64,000 nt of DNA from JAPPHA01 sp963662705 (GCA_963662705.2 OY759767.1:3658001-3722000); one strand, 5' to 3'. Positions 1 to 9,652 are shown, numbered from the stretch's first letter. Numbers and translations are program-made. Notes: a model not told the origin generated them from the sequence alone.

Positions 1-77
1 TCCAGTCACCATGGCTTGGGATTCCGGGTACCAAGCGATTGAATCGAAACGCCAGATTCTGGCAGGAAGGCAGGGAA

Positions 78-1241
78 ATGAAGACAGTCGAAGGATTTGA
101 CCGAATTGGTGAAGAAAACGCCTTTGCGGTCCTCGCACGTGCCGCTGCATTGGCCAACCAGGGCGTGGACGTGATCAACCTCGGCATCGGCCAGCCAGAT
201 TTTCCGACACCTGAAAACATCGTCGAAGCGGCAGTGAAGGCGCTTCGCGATGGCCATCATGGCTACACGCCGGCCATGGGCATCCTGCCCCTTCGCGAGG
301 CCGTTTCTGCCGATCTTCATCGCCGTTTCGGAGTCGAGGTAGATCCCGACTTGGTGCTGATCGTACCGGGAGGCAAGGTGACAATGTTTGCCGCAATACT
401 CATGTTTGGTGAACCCGGTACGGAGATCCTCTACCCGGATCCGGGATTTCCGATCTACCGTTCGATGATCGAATTTACCGGTGCGAGTCCGGTCCCGATT
501 CCGATCCGCGAAGAGTTCGGATTTGCGTTTTCGGCGGACGAGGCACTGTCGCTTTTCTCGGACCGGACGCGCCTCGTCATTCTGAATTCGCCCGCAAATC
601 CATGCGGCGGCGTGACGCCAGGGTCCGAGATCGACAGCCTGGTTGCGGGTCTTGCGGACCGACCAGACATTTCCGTGATGTCGGACGAGATTTACGATCA
701 AATTCTCTATGACGGCGAAGAGCACGTTACACTGCTCGGTTATCCCGAGATCAGGGACCAGTTGATTCTCCTCAACGGCTGGTCCAAGACCTACGCCATG
801 ACTGGCTGGCGCTTGGGCTACTCGGTCTGGCCGCAGGAGCTCTATGACAAGGCACGCAAGCTTGCGGTCAATGCCTGGTCATGTGTCAATGCGTCGGCGC
901 AATTTGCCGCGGTCGAGGCGCTCACCGGTCCCCAGGATTCTGTGGGGGAAATGGTTGCCGAGTTCGATGCGCGCCGACAACTTGTCGTCGACCTGCTGAA
1001 CGAACTGCCGGGCATCTCTTGCGTTACGCCAAGGGGCGCATTCTATGCCTTTCCCAACATCAGCGGCACTGGCTGGAGGGCCAAGGAACTCGCCTCCGAG
1101 ATGCTTGAGAAGGCAGGTGTTGCGACCGTAGGCGGTCCGGATTTCGGCGTGCTGGGTGAAGGGTACATCCGCTTGAGTTACGCCAACAGCCAGGAAAATA
1201 TTCGCCGTGCCGTAAGACGAATTTCCGAGTTTTTCGCCTGA
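78..1241 (+). CDS. PLP-dependent aminotransferase, class I/II
   Basis: Probable cytosolic fold-type I aminotransferase transferring an amino group between an amino acid and a 2-oxo acid; the substrate is not predictable. Seen: an N-terminal aspartate-aminotransferase-like signature (NLGIGQPDFPTP), the SPANPCGG segment that contacts the cofactor in this family, and the SKTYAMTGWRLGY block whose Lys would form the Schiff base with PLP. The length (about 387 aa) is normal. ATG at 78 is chosen over an upstream in-frame ATG at 39 because a purine-rich Shine-Dalgarno stretch (GGCAGGAAGGCAGGG) precedes it and homology begins soon after. No gene partner lies in the same direction downstream; degraded mobile DNA follows. 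The family call is firm, the substrate unknown. Confidence 0.9.
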   Translation: MKTVEGFDRIGEENAFAVLARAAALANQGVDVINLGIGQPDFPTPENIVEAAVKALRDGHHGYTPAMGILPLREAVSADLHRRFGVEVDPDLVLIVPGGKVTMFAAILMFGEPGTEILYPDPGFPIYRSMIEFTGASPVPIPIREEFGFAFSADEALSLFSDRTRLVILNSPANPCGGVTPGSEIDSLVAGLADRPDISVMSDEIYDQILYDGEEHVTLLGYPEIRDQLILLNGWSKTYAMTGWRLGYSVWPQELYDKARKLAVNAWSCVNASAQFAAVEALTGPQDSVGEMVAEFDARRQLVVDLLNELPGISCVTPRGAFYAFPNISGTGWRAKELASEMLEKAGVATVGGPDFGVLGEGYIRLSYANSQENIRRAVRRISEFFA

Positions 1242-1248
1242 ACCCTCG

Positions 1249-1395
1249 GTGATTGCTCCCTGCCCTGAAGGATGGAGCTTCCTGCGTCTCAGGCAATTGC
1301 GGGCGGTTGTGCCCGTCCAACGCAGAAGCATCCACAGGCAGGGAGCCCCGGGCTTTCCGTCCTTGAGATTTCCGTTTTCACGTACCTTAGTTGTA
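1249..1395 (-). pseudogene. Relict 3' tail of a tnpB (IS1341-type) gene
   Basis: Only a C-terminal tail is visible. On the minus strand one frame reads GAPCLWM and the next frame reads RPQLPETQEAPSFRAG, followed by a short GC-rich hairpin-like stretch (CCTTCAGGGCAGGGAG). As I recall them, TnpB tails often end in a QEAPSF-type motif followed by such a structure at the element right end. The frames do not connect, so this is decayed. The rest of 1396-1980 shows no recognisable gene. The identification rests on a short motif and is tentative. Confidence 0.3.
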
Positions 1396-1989
1396 GCTGC
1401 CGGTTCTCGCCGCGATTTGCGATGGTTCGGTTCGTAGCCGGAATCTTCTGACTCGATCATGGTCCCAGGCTTTCTGGTAAGCGAAGTCGAATACGGTTGC
1501 ACCTTCTAACCTATCGCTGCGCTGGACGACGGTTCATGGCGCGGTCGATATTCAATGACCCGCATGAAACAGGCGTCAAATTTCGCCAGAGGAATCATTT
1601 CTGGCCGTTCGAAGAACGCAACGTGGCGGGGCTTTGCGCCAGGGATGACACCCCGATCCAAGGCGACTTCCGCAAGATCTCTGTTCCTTTACTTTCGCCA
1701 GCAGCAAGAATTGGAGCCAGCCTTCACTTGGTAGCCGCTAATCCGATTCAACACATTTTGGCACGTCGCCATGACTTCAGTCACAATAAGGAATGTAGAC
1801 AGAGTGTTGTCCTGATCAATGTTTGACACGCACATAAAAGGTGATTGTTTTTCAGAGTCTTATGCCGATTGCAACAGCTGTCATGGTACTACAGGCCACA
1901 CCCGGACAATGTATCACCGACCCATCAGGAAACCACACTCCACGTCTTCCCGGGCCCGCGGTCAAAACCAAGTACCCTGTAGGTCTTCC

Positions 1990-2440
1990 ATTGCCGAGGC
2001 TCCGCCCGGGACGCCCTGCGGCTGTGGATAATGCGTCCGTCGGCACGACGGAAACAGGCGATGACCCGGATCTGGCCCGAAAGATATTCCACAGCGTACT
2101 CCAACTCACCGTCTCACCGCAGGCCCGAAAACGACTGCGAATGACCTGGGCCAACTGGTAGGCCATGACGTTGACGAACAGGTAGCCATTGGACCGGTCC
2201 TGCTGCCGGTGAGACACGGGACGCAGACCCGGTTCCGACTGGAGCGACCCGAAACACCGATTCCACATCCGTCAGCATGGATAGTATCCGCCACAGTGTC
2301 TCCGCGTCCCGGTCGAACCGGTTGGTACACAGGCAGGAGACGTCGGGACAGGTGAGCATGGTGCCGATATGCAGTGTCCGCATCCGAATGAGCTCGCCGG
2401 CAACCCGGATCAAACCGTCAATCGTCGCGGGAGTCCCCGT
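1990..2440 (-). pseudogene. Frameshifted DDE transposase fragment (IS1634-like)
   Basis: Two overlapping reverse-strand frames together resemble the C-terminal third of IS1634-type transposases. The upstream frame gives DRDAETLWRILSMLTDVESVFR. The adjoining frame continues SLQSEPGLRPVSHRQQDR, then a stretch like the family's 'hlFisvlAYhlvh.iR' segment (YLFVNVMAYQLAQVIR) and a VSWSTLW block. The frame changes near 2265, so a frameshift separates the two parts. The N-terminal catalytic portion is missing. It abuts an ABC-ATPase fragment, so the DNA here is a composite of decayed pieces. Confidence 0.6.
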
Positions 2441-2460
2441 TGAATTCGTAAGAATCCGCA

Positions 2461-2721
2461 TCCTTCGAGCTCGACTTCTCCGTGATCCGGACAGAGAGCG
2501 CCCGACAGAGTATTGAAAAGTGTTGACTTTCCGGCATCGTTGGCTCCGAAAACAGTCAGGACTCCTGCCGGCACCAATTCGAAATCGCCGTTTTCCTTGG
2601 CAGTGACGCGGCGGTGCGCAGCGCCAAGATAGTGCCCATGAAACATTCTATACTCGATGCACCGAATAGAACCTGATTCGCCGGGTGTGCCGTTCTGAAC
2701 TTGAATTGGAATATGGGCCAA
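2461..2721 (-). pseudogene. Truncated ABC transporter ATP-binding fragment
   Basis: About 87 residues on the minus strand resemble the start of an ABC ATPase of the branched-chain amino-acid (LivG/LivF) type. Seen: a Walker A-like GANDAGKST (family form GPNGAGKST) followed by LFNTLSGALCPDHGEVELEG. No Walker B, signature or switch region follows; similarity stops where the transposase fragment begins. The Walker A itself carries unusual residues. Best read as a stranded 5' piece of a gene cut off by an insertion, not a working ATPase. Confidence 0.55.
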
Positions 2722-2816
2722 ACTTATTGGGTCGAAATCGGCGCACCGAATTCACATGATATTGCAACCGTCAGAAGTCCGTGCCAATGTGGCTCCTTGC
2801 GACCAGAGGTGCCACG

Positions 2817-4112
2817 ATGCACGTTCAACGGCTTACGATCACGAACATACGGTCGATTCGCAAATTCGAAATCACGTTGAAGCGTCACGAGACCGCGGGT
2901 TGGCATGTCATTCTCGGCGACAACGGCGCCGGAAAGTCCACGGTTATCCGCGCCTTGGCACTTGCTCTCATGGGTCAGCCCAGTGCCCATGCAACTCGTC
3001 AGGATTGGTCTCGTTGGTTGCCGGACGACTGCAATTCCGGGGATGTATCCGTTTCGCTGATTGAGCACGACGAGGATCGTTGGACCGGCTCAGGACGCAA
3101 AGGCAAGACTGCGATCTTTTCGAAAGCACAAATTCGGGCGGATGTCCGGAATGGCAGACAGAACGAGCGACAGGCGGCTATCTCTTATTCTAACCGTTAC
3201 GGGGCAAGAACCATCTGGGGACACGGTTTCGGTTGGTTTTCTGCCTCTTTCGGTCCCTTTCGCCGCTTCTCCGGGGGCGATCCAAAAATGGAAAGACTCT
3301 TCGTAAGCCACCATTTGCTCGCGCCACATCTTTCGGCTTTTGGAGAGAACGTCGCACTCGGCGAGAGCCTGCACTGGCTACAGGAACTCCGGACCAAGAA
3401 ACTCGAAAATGATAGCGAGGCTGCAAAAACCCAGCGGGCTGTCATTTCGTTCATAAATAAGTCTAACCTCCTTCCGCATGGAGCGCGTATCGCGGACGTT
3501 TCGTCCGAAAAAGTCGAGGTATCTGACGGCCACAGTTACCGGGTTGTCATCGATGAGATGAGCGACGGTTACCGGTCGATTTTGAGCCTGACGCTCGAGT
3601 TGATGCGTCTTTTGTTCCGGGCATACGGGTTCGAAACAACGCTTGAGGCGATCGATTCTGGTGCAGGAACGATCAACCTCCCGGGCGTGGTCGCGATAGA
3701 TGAAGTTGATGCTCACCTCCACCCTGCATGGCAACAACGCATAGGGGATTGGTTCGTCGAGCGGTTTCCGGAAATGCAATTCATTGTAACGACTCACAGC
3801 CCGATCATCTGCCGTGCCGCAAGGCGCGGTAGTGTCTGGATGCTCCCCGCACCTGATTCTGACGACAGGCCAGGACGAGTCGTCGGTGCCGAATTGGCCC
3901 GTCTTGTTGATGGGAACATCCTGGATGCCTACTCGACGGAACTCTTCGGAATTGAGGTGACTCGTTCCGAACAATCGAAGGACAAGCTTGTCCAGCTTGC
4001 GAAATTGAATCGTGCGCGACTAAAGCGGCCCCTTTCAGATGATGAAGAACGCGAGTTAGTCTACCTTCGTACCGCCTTGCCAAGTATTGCGAACATCACG
4101 GCGCCGAAATAG
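2817..4112 (+). CDS. AAA ATPase of a Septu-like defence module (PtuA-type)
   Basis: Single-domain SMC/ABC-like ATPase of the AAA_15/AAA_21 class, about 431 aa. Seen: an N-terminal ITNIRSI strand, Walker A GDNGAGKST near residue 36, a signature-like YRSILSLTLELM stretch, Walker B VVAIDEVDAHLHP, and the switch-His segment TTHSP. No TOPRIM nuclease domain follows, which separates it from OLD nucleases. The gene directly downstream encodes an HNH nuclease, the arrangement of Septu (PtuA ATPase + PtuB HNH) and of some retron effectors. No retron reverse transcriptase is adjacent. ATG at 2817 is preferred over 2781 because it is preceded by AGAGGT and starts the conserved strand. Proposed role: ATP-gated control of the partner nuclease during phage infection. 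Family is clear; the Septu label is inferred from context. Confidence 0.75.
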   Translation: MHVQRLTITNIRSIRKFEITLKRHETAGWHVILGDNGAGKSTVIRALALALMGQPSAHATRQDWSRWLPDDCNSGDVSVSLIEHDEDRWTGSGRKGKTAIFSKAQIRADVRNGRQNERQAAISYSNRYGARTIWGHGFGWFSASFGPFRRFSGGDPKMERLFVSHHLLAPHLSAFGENVALGESLHWLQELRTKKLENDSEAAKTQRAVISFINKSNLLPHGARIADVSSEKVEVSDGHSYRVVIDEMSDGYRSILSLTLELMRLLFRAYGFETTLEAIDSGAGTINLPGVVAIDEVDAHLHPAWQQRIGDWFVERFPEMQFIVTTHSPIICRAARRGSVWMLPAPDSDDRPGRVVGAELARLVDGNILDAYSTELFGIEVTRSEQSKDKLVQLAKLNRARLKRPLSDDEERELVYLRTALPSIANITAPK

Positions 4113-4207
4113 CCGCGAATATACTTTTCAATAGACACGTTCGGGCATTTCGGGGGAGCAGGTGATGATGTTCAAACATATGAACGAAATAGCCGGCTGA
4201 CGGACAC

Positions 4208-5005
4208 ATGTTGCATTTGATCGACCCTGGCCTCGATCCCAAAACGGTGCGGGGCTTGAAACGGTATCAGGCCAAAGTCAACGCCGCGGGGACTTATCCT
4301 CGACGCGTTGAAGCTGGAAAAACGCTCTTTTCCAGTTACAACCGGCGGGAAAACCAAGTGTTCAACGTTGTTCGAAAACAACTAGCAAGAATGTGCTCCG
4401 GTGCTCAGCGATGCGGTTATTGCGAAGACTCTGTCGGGGACGAGGTCGAACACATCCGGCCAAAGGATCTTTACCCGGAGGATGTCTATTTGTGGGAGAA
4501 TTACCTGCTTGCCTGTGGACCCTGTAACGGGGGTAAGAACAATCGATTTGCCGTGATTTCTAAGGGTCAGTTGTTTGATGTTACTCGGGGACGAAAATCC
4601 CCCATTACACGTCCACGCCGGGGCTCGCCCGCTCCCATAAACCCGCGGAAGGAAGACCCTCTCGCATTTCTCGAACTCGAACTCGAAAACACCTTTCTTT
4701 TCCTTCCTCGGGACAGCTTGTCGCAAGTCGACGAGATTCGCGCAGAATATTCTATTGACGTGTTGAAGTTGAACCGCGACGTGTTGCTTGCGGCGCGTCA
4801 CGATGCCTACGGTTCGTACCGGGCTCGCCTATTCGAGTATCGTGAGATGAGAAACGGAGGCGCCAACAAGAACGAACTCGGGGTTTTGCGCACTGCGATC
4901 AGGAACAGCGCCCACCCAACGGTTTGGCGCGAGATGCAAAGCCAGCGAAACCTGAACGATCTGCGCGCGCTGTTTCAAGATGTTCCGGAAGCGCTGACTT
5001 GGTGA
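4208..5005 (+). CDS. HNH endonuclease of a Septu-like module (PtuB-type)
   Basis: A 265-residue HNH nuclease. Seen: zinc-binding CGYCE, the EHIRPK motif carrying the catalytic His, then WENYLLACGPCNGGKNN, whose CxxC pair closes the zinc site and whose Asn completes HNH. This is the layout of the retron/Septu-associated HNH family. The C-terminal 130 residues have no motif I recognise. It lies 95 nt after the ATPase on the same strand, consistent with co-transcription. A 10-codon ORF (4168-4200, ATG to TGA) ends 7 nt before the start and could couple translation or be chance. An in-frame stop just upstream makes ATG 4208 the first possible ATG. Predicted to cut DNA or RNA under control of the ATPase. 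Confidence 0.75.
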   Translation: MLHLIDPGLDPKTVRGLKRYQAKVNAAGTYPRRVEAGKTLFSSYNRRENQVFNVVRKQLARMCSGAQRCGYCEDSVGDEVEHIRPKDLYPEDVYLWENYLLACGPCNGGKNNRFAVISKGQLFDVTRGRKSPITRPRRGSPAPINPRKEDPLAFLELELENTFLFLPRDSLSQVDEIRAEYSIDVLKLNRDVLLAARHDAYGSYRARLFEYREMRNGGANKNELGVLRTAIRNSAHPTVWREMQSQRNLNDLRALFQDVPEALTW

Positions 5006-5145
5006 TGGAGCGAACTTGATCTCGGTATCCTTGTTGTTTCCTCCTGAAAGAAAGATGATTTGGACGGGAGCCACTCCCATGGCAGGGAAATCAATTTAGG
5101 CATCCGGAAGTCACCGAAGGACAAAAAATGAGATTTAAACCGCCG

Positions 5146-6258
5146 CTACACAATTATCCGGTGATCGTCATGGGTGATAACCCGGAAATTGTCGGTGACG
5201 ACGTCGGCGATCGTTTCCCATTCCTTTGAAAGGGTTTCGTTGAAGAAGGCGAAGATCGCCTCGGTGAACTGGCGGAAATCCGAATGGAACCGGTTGTGCG
5301 TCACATGGCGGTGCATGACGCCCCACAACCTCTCGATCGGGTTGAGATGCGGTGCATAGGGCGGCAGGAAGTGTAGCCGGATGCGGCAATCCGGTCGTTC
5401 CAGGAACGGTTTCAGAATCTTCGCGTGGTGGTAGCGCGCGATGTCGAGACAGACATGGACAACCCGGCTGTCGGGATAGGCCCGTTCGAGCTTCTGCAAC
5501 AGTTGCAAGCTCGTTTCGGCATTGATCTTCGCGCCCTCGACCAGTGTGAGCTTCATTGTCTCGAGATCTAGCACACCATGGAGGTTCAGCCGCCGTCGGC
5601 CCGTCGTCGACCTGATGGCAGGCTTGTCCGAGCGGATGAACCAGCCATGTGCCGGCCGGCTCTGGTACTCTGGGTGAACCGCATCGGCGAAGACCACTGT
5701 CTCGTCCGGAAACATCCCGCACATCAGCCGCTCGTAATGCCGGATGAAGGCTTCCTGCGCATGCCTGTCGGCCTGGCGTGGAAGCGATTCAGGCTTCACG
5801 TAGTCGAATCCCAAACGGTGCATCAGCTTGATGGCGCCCGCACGGGAATAGGCGACGCCATAGAAGAGGAAGATGACCTCCCGGACTTCGTTGGTGTCGC
5901 GCGGCGGGTTGTCCCGGAACAGCGCCTTAAGCGCGGCTTCCTGATCCCGGTTCAGCTTGCCTTCTCGTTCAGGATACGCCGCAAGATCCACCGAGGCGAG
6001 ACCCGTCGCGCGAAACTTCTGCAGCCAGACGCGGACCGTGTCGGGGTCAAGAAAGAGGGCCCGTGCCACGAAGCCTGTCGACTTGCCGTCGTCCAGGAGC
6101 AGAAGGGCATTCGCACGGCGCGCCACCAGTGCCGCGGATTTTCGCTGGCGCAGGATCTTCAGAAGTTCCGCTCGTTGATCAGATGTCAGAAAGGACGCCG
6201 GTTTGCGCATGGTTCCGCGAAATCGATGACTGCTCATGTTGTTGTTGGACAACCGCAT
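5146..6258 (-). CDS. IS630-family transposase
   Basis: Full-length (up to 370 aa) DDE transposase. Seen: an N-terminal helix-turn-helix region with the VRVWLQKFRATGLASV pattern, a winged-helix-like middle, and the catalytic triad in IS630 context: VVFADAVHPEY (first Asp), HVCLDIARYHH (second Asp) and LNPIERLW (Glu). The first residues before MRKPASF may not be translated; an internal Met at residue 17 is a plausible alternative start. I could not identify terminal inverted repeats or the TA target duplication expected of this family, so element boundaries are left open. The frame is intact, so it may be active. Confidence 0.9.
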   Translation of the reverse strand: MRLSNNNMSSHRFRGTMRKPASFLTSDQRAELLKILRQRKSAALVARRANALLLLDDGKSTGFVARALFLDPDTVRVWLQKFRATGLASVDLAAYPEREGKLNRDQEAALKALFRDNPPRDTNEVREVIFLFYGVAYSRAGAIKLMHRLGFDYVKPESLPRQADRHAQEAFIRHYERLMCGMFPDETVVFADAVHPEYQSRPAHGWFIRSDKPAIRSTTGRRRLNLHGVLDLETMKLTLVEGAKINAETSLQLLQKLERAYPDSRVVHVCLDIARYHHAKILKPFLERPDCRIRLHFLPPYAPHLNPIERLWGVMHRHVTHNRFHSDFRQFTEAIFAFFNETLSKEWETIADVVTDNFRVITHDDHRIIV

Positions 6259-6491
6259 GAATCGACCTGCGAATCATGTCGACAGAAAACCGGCAAATTG
6301 GCGACTCCGGGTATATCGAAAGTGTTTGACGTCGTTGCGCCGGCGGTTCAAACCCTCCCTCTCTAATAGGATTTTCCACGAGGACGGAGGCCGGTCCGAG
6401 TAGCAGGAACCATTTAGGTGGCCCGGGCATTCATGTATCCCAAGAAATGTATGAGGTTTTCCGGTGAATTTTTTCGGAGGATTGATCAGAA

Positions 6492-7547
6492 GTGCCTTCT
6501 GAAAACCAACCCGCCAGGCTGGCGATTGCTGGATTCGGGCTGGCGGGCCAACGTCACGCCAATGCCATACGGCATGTCGAAAACGTATCCCTTGCCGCAA
6601 TTGCCGACCCCGATCCCGAGTCCCGGCGTCTCGCGGCAGGTCACGGTCTGACAACTTTCGAAGAATTCGAGGACATGCTCGAAGCGGATATCGCTGACGG
6701 AGTGGTTCTTTCGACTCCGACCCGATTGCACGCGGCTCAGGGGCGTGCATGCATCGAATCCCGGTGCCCGGTCCTGATTGAAAAACCGCTCGCAGCTGAT
6801 GTCGAAAGTGCGAGGAAACTCGTTGAAACGGCAGAACATGCGCAGGTTGCTCTGCTGGTCGGACACCACAGGAGATTCAATCCGCTGATCAGCAAGGCGC
6901 GGGAAATGATCGCCGGGGGCAGGATCGGTGAGATTCGGGCTGTCCATGCGACCTGCTGGTTCTACAAGCCGGATCGGTATTTCGATATTTCCCCGTGGCG
7001 AAAACTCCGCGGTGCCGGTCCGGTTTCGGTCAACCTCGTGCACGACATCGACCTGATCCGTCACCTGTGCGGAGAAATCACGTCCGTTCAGGCAGCGTCT
7101 GTCCCGTCAAGGCGAGGATTTGAAAACGAGGATGTTGCGGCGACATTAATGCAGTTTTCAAATGGGGCGATCGGAACAATGACTGTTTCTGACGGTATTG
7201 TTGCTCCATGGAGCTGGGAACTTACATCAAGCGAATATCCGATTTACCCGCCAACGACCGAAAGCTGCTACCTGATCGGTGGCTCTCACGGTTCACTGTC
7301 GATTCCCGACCTGAAGATCTGGTCCCACCCGGAATCCCGCGACTGGTGGTCTCCTATTTCAGCGACTATGGTAACAAGGGACTTTTCGGACCCTCTGACC
7401 AACCAAATCGAACACTTTGCAGCAGTCATCCGGGGCGAAGAAACCCCGCTCGTATCGGGTCGAGACGGGTTGCGTGCATTGCAAGTCGTTGACGCGATAC
7501 GGCGCGCATCGCGATCCTCAACCGAAATCAGTCTCCCCGTTGATTGA
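6492..7547 (+). CDS. Gfo/Idh/MocA-family NAD(P)-dependent oxidoreductase
   Basis: Two-domain dehydrogenase of about 351 aa. Seen: an N-terminal Rossmann fold with the nucleotide-binding GFGLAGQRHA loop, the EKPLA motif typical of the family near residue 98, and a C-terminal substrate domain containing LVHDIDLIRHLCG, where the His/Asp pair corresponds to the usual catalytic region. Such enzymes oxidise or epimerise sugars, cyclitols or related polyols in the cytosol; the substrate cannot be assigned. The start is GTG, preceded by TCGGAGG about 11 nt upstream. It stands alone, with a convergent exporter beyond a gap of about 430 bp. Confidence 0.88.
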   Translation: MPSENQPARLAIAGFGLAGQRHANAIRHVENVSLAAIADPDPESRRLAAGHGLTTFEEFEDMLEADIADGVVLSTPTRLHAAQGRACIESRCPVLIEKPLAADVESARKLVETAEHAQVALLVGHHRRFNPLISKAREMIAGGRIGEIRAVHATCWFYKPDRYFDISPWRKLRGAGPVSVNLVHDIDLIRHLCGEITSVQAASVPSRRGFENEDVAATLMQFSNGAIGTMTVSDGIVAPWSWELTSSEYPIYPPTTESCYLIGGSHGSLSIPDLKIWSHPESRDWWSPISATMVTRDFSDPLTNQIEHFAAVIRGEETPLVSGRDGLRALQVVDAIRRASRSSTEISLPVD

Positions 7548-7976
7548 CCTGCATCTCTGCCTGAATGAGTGCGCTCAGCGCTCCCGCCAATTTCGAGGCA
7601 GCCTCGCACGAAAAGATCGGAGGTCAGCCTGAAACCGCATTCTGCCTCGGCCGCGAACACAAGGCGAAGGGCCATGCACACGGCGCTTGTCTACGGGCGT
7701 CACGGGCAACCGCGCATCCTTTGCCCAGCGTCAGCGAAATCGTCAACGCAGTGGCGGGACGGAAGCTTGCGAAGTGCCACGGTCTCCAACTCCTCGGCGT
7801 CCATTCGCCGACGCGCCGGGTCGACGCCTTACTGCAGTTCGGCGCTCGAGCGTGAATTGCGCCCGGTTTCAACCAGCGCCCCGGCGAAAGCGTGCTGCCC
7901 GCCCTTGTGCGAGATTGACGAACTGAACGTCACGAGAATTTCCTTGGCGCAAAGGTCGTGTTGTGTCGCACCAAGA
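7548..7976. other. Non-coding gap or decayed gene
   Basis: No convincing gene was found in this gap between convergent genes. Plus-strand frames are open but their residue pattern (Ser/Arg/Ala rich, no motif) looks like the antisense of lost coding DNA. Minus-strand pieces such as ALVETGRNSRSSAELQ and RMDAEELETVALRKLPSR suggest a former reverse-strand enzyme broken by stops, whose family I cannot name. Confidence 0.4.
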
Positions 7977-8936
7977 TCAACGACGTCTCGAAAACCACCT
8001 GGTGCTTTGGCCGACACCGAAGTGCATCTCCCTGACGGCAACGAATATTCCTGATCCGAGGATCAGGAAAATGCCAATCACGGACAAGGCTGTCGGGAAC
8101 TCGTTCCAGATGACGTAACCCCAAAGGACGGCGAGAACGAGAGTCGTGTATTCGAACGGCGCGACGAGTCCTGCCTGGGTCATTCGGTAGGCTTGGGAAA
8201 TCAGGTATCCGGCCGAAGCGCTGCACAGTCCCATGCCTGCAATGATCAACCAGTCGGATGGATCAGGCCAAAGCCACGCCCGCAGCAGGAACTCGACAGC
8301 CGGATGACCCGAACCGGCGTAGCGGCCATCTCCGAAAGCGACTCCCATACCCGTGCACACAACGATGAACGTCACCTGGATATAGAATGCCATCGTCGAC
8401 GCGCGTTCGGAAAGCCCCATGTTTCTCGTCAGTGTGTGAAGCGCGGCATAGGCAACGGCGGCGAGCAGGGGCAGCAGGAACGCCCACTCAAAGCCGAGGC
8501 CCCCAGGTCGCACGATGACGATGACACCGACGAACCCGATCGAAAGCGCCGACCATCTCCGAATCCCTACGGGCTCTTTCAGGAACACCGCTGAAAACGC
8601 GGTTATCAGCAGTGGTGCGACGAAGAAGATTGCGGTCGCTTCTGCGAGTGGAATCACCGCGATGCTGGAAAAAAATGCCATGTTCGCAACGACAACACAA
8701 AGGCCGCGCAGCAGGTGGAGAAACGGCCGCCGCGTCTTCAGCCTCTCCAGGCCGCCTTCGAGCGGGACAACCAGGCATAGGGTAATGCACAGGGCGACCG
8801 TGGCCCGCATCAAGACCAGTTGATGCAACGGGTAGTCTGCGCTCAGCCACTTGACCGATACGTCATTCAGCGAGAACGCCACCGACGAACCGAGCGCGCA
8901 CAGGATACTCAACTGCGCCCGATCCCGAATTACCAT
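7977..8936 (-). CDS. EamA/DMT-superfamily transporter
   Basis: Integral inner-membrane protein of 319 aa with about ten hydrophobic segments arranged as two tandem EamA repeats (residues about 10-145 and 155-300), the normal organisation of drug/metabolite exporters. Seen: repeat landmarks such as LGSSVAFSLNDVSVKWL at the first helix, the IPLAEATAIFFVAPLLITAFS and FLKEP block closing the first repeat, and YRMTQAGLVAPFEYTTLVLAVLWGY in the second, where small residues and Pro recur as in the family. Probably exports a metabolite or amino acid; the substrate is unknown. A GGGG-containing leader precedes ATG 8936. Confidence 0.88.
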   Translation of the reverse strand: MVIRDRAQLSILCALGSSVAFSLNDVSVKWLSADYPLHQLVLMRATVALCITLCLVVPLEGGLERLKTRRPFLHLLRGLCVVVANMAFFSSIAVIPLAEATAIFFVAPLLITAFSAVFLKEPVGIRRWSALSIGFVGVIVIVRPGGLGFEWAFLLPLLAAVAYAALHTLTRNMGLSERASTMAFYIQVTFIVVCTGMGVAFGDGRYAGSGHPAVEFLLRAWLWPDPSDWLIIAGMGLCSASAGYLISQAYRMTQAGLVAPFEYTTLVLAVLWGYVIWNEFPTALSVIGIFLILGSGIFVAVREMHFGVGQSTRWFSRRR

Positions 8937-9652
8937 TGCCGCCCCACACGATTGACCCTGTCATTGCATGCACGAGATTTTCCGAAAGATGCGGGGAATC
9001 TCCCTGATTTCCGACACCGATGTCGGATTCCGTCCACATATCCGACCCATCGGCGACGCCGGCGCATTATTCCATATCGGCAAGCGGTTGGTTCGAATCA
9101 GTATTGATTTCCGTCTCTCCGCTTGCGGATCGAGTCCGCTGACATAAAGGGATGATTCCGGCAGGCTGCCTGGAAACCGTTGCGCCACGAGTTGTCTCGG
9201 ATTCTTGATTCGACCTTGTCGCGGGTGATGCCGGTCATTGTTGCCACGATACCCATCTGAACACACGTACGCAAAAGATGTGGGAACGAAAGTGCCGCTT
9301 GCCGACGCAGGAACCAAGGAGATGACAACCGCAACATAGTCCTGACGGCGGACCTTTCGCATCAGCCCTGACCCTACGATTGAGTGTTCTACGGACCGGA
9401 AATCAATCCGGTTGTCGACTGCTGTATCGGCGAGGAAGTCAAAGCAAATTCATCCGTCACACCGAATTCGGCACTTATCTGCACGCAGTTTTCAATGAAG
9501 GTGGCTCCCAAGTTAATGACCACTGAGCGAGCCTCTTCCACTTCGATCCGCGCGTCAGGCACGTGGAGTTGCAGCACCCGGATTTTACCAATCAGCACAC
9601 CAATTTGCCTGCGTTCTATCGTGTCACGATTGGAGAATTTTCAGTTCCAAAT
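8937..9652. other. Intergenic region with one doubtful small ORF
   Basis: No recognisable gene. The best candidate is a 69-codon reverse ORF at 9389-9598 (begins MLIGKIRVLQLHV, acidic and Val/Ile rich) just downstream of the HigA-like gene. It has a plausible protein composition but no motif I know, and could be a remnant or a small partner. Confidence 0.3.

Noticed and set aside
5100..6330. Terminal inverted repeats for the IS630 element
   Set aside because: No convincing match between the left and right flanks was found, so no boundaries are claimed.
6340..6372. GGCGGTTCAAACCCTCCCTC looked like a tRNA T-arm and acceptor
   Set aside because: One stem pair mismatches and no D-arm or anticodon arm fits upstream, so not a tRNA; at most a decayed attachment remnant.
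7569..8054. Plus-strand ORF of 161 codons
   Set aside because: Ser/Ala/Arg-rich, no ribosome-binding site, overlaps the 3' end of the exporter gene.
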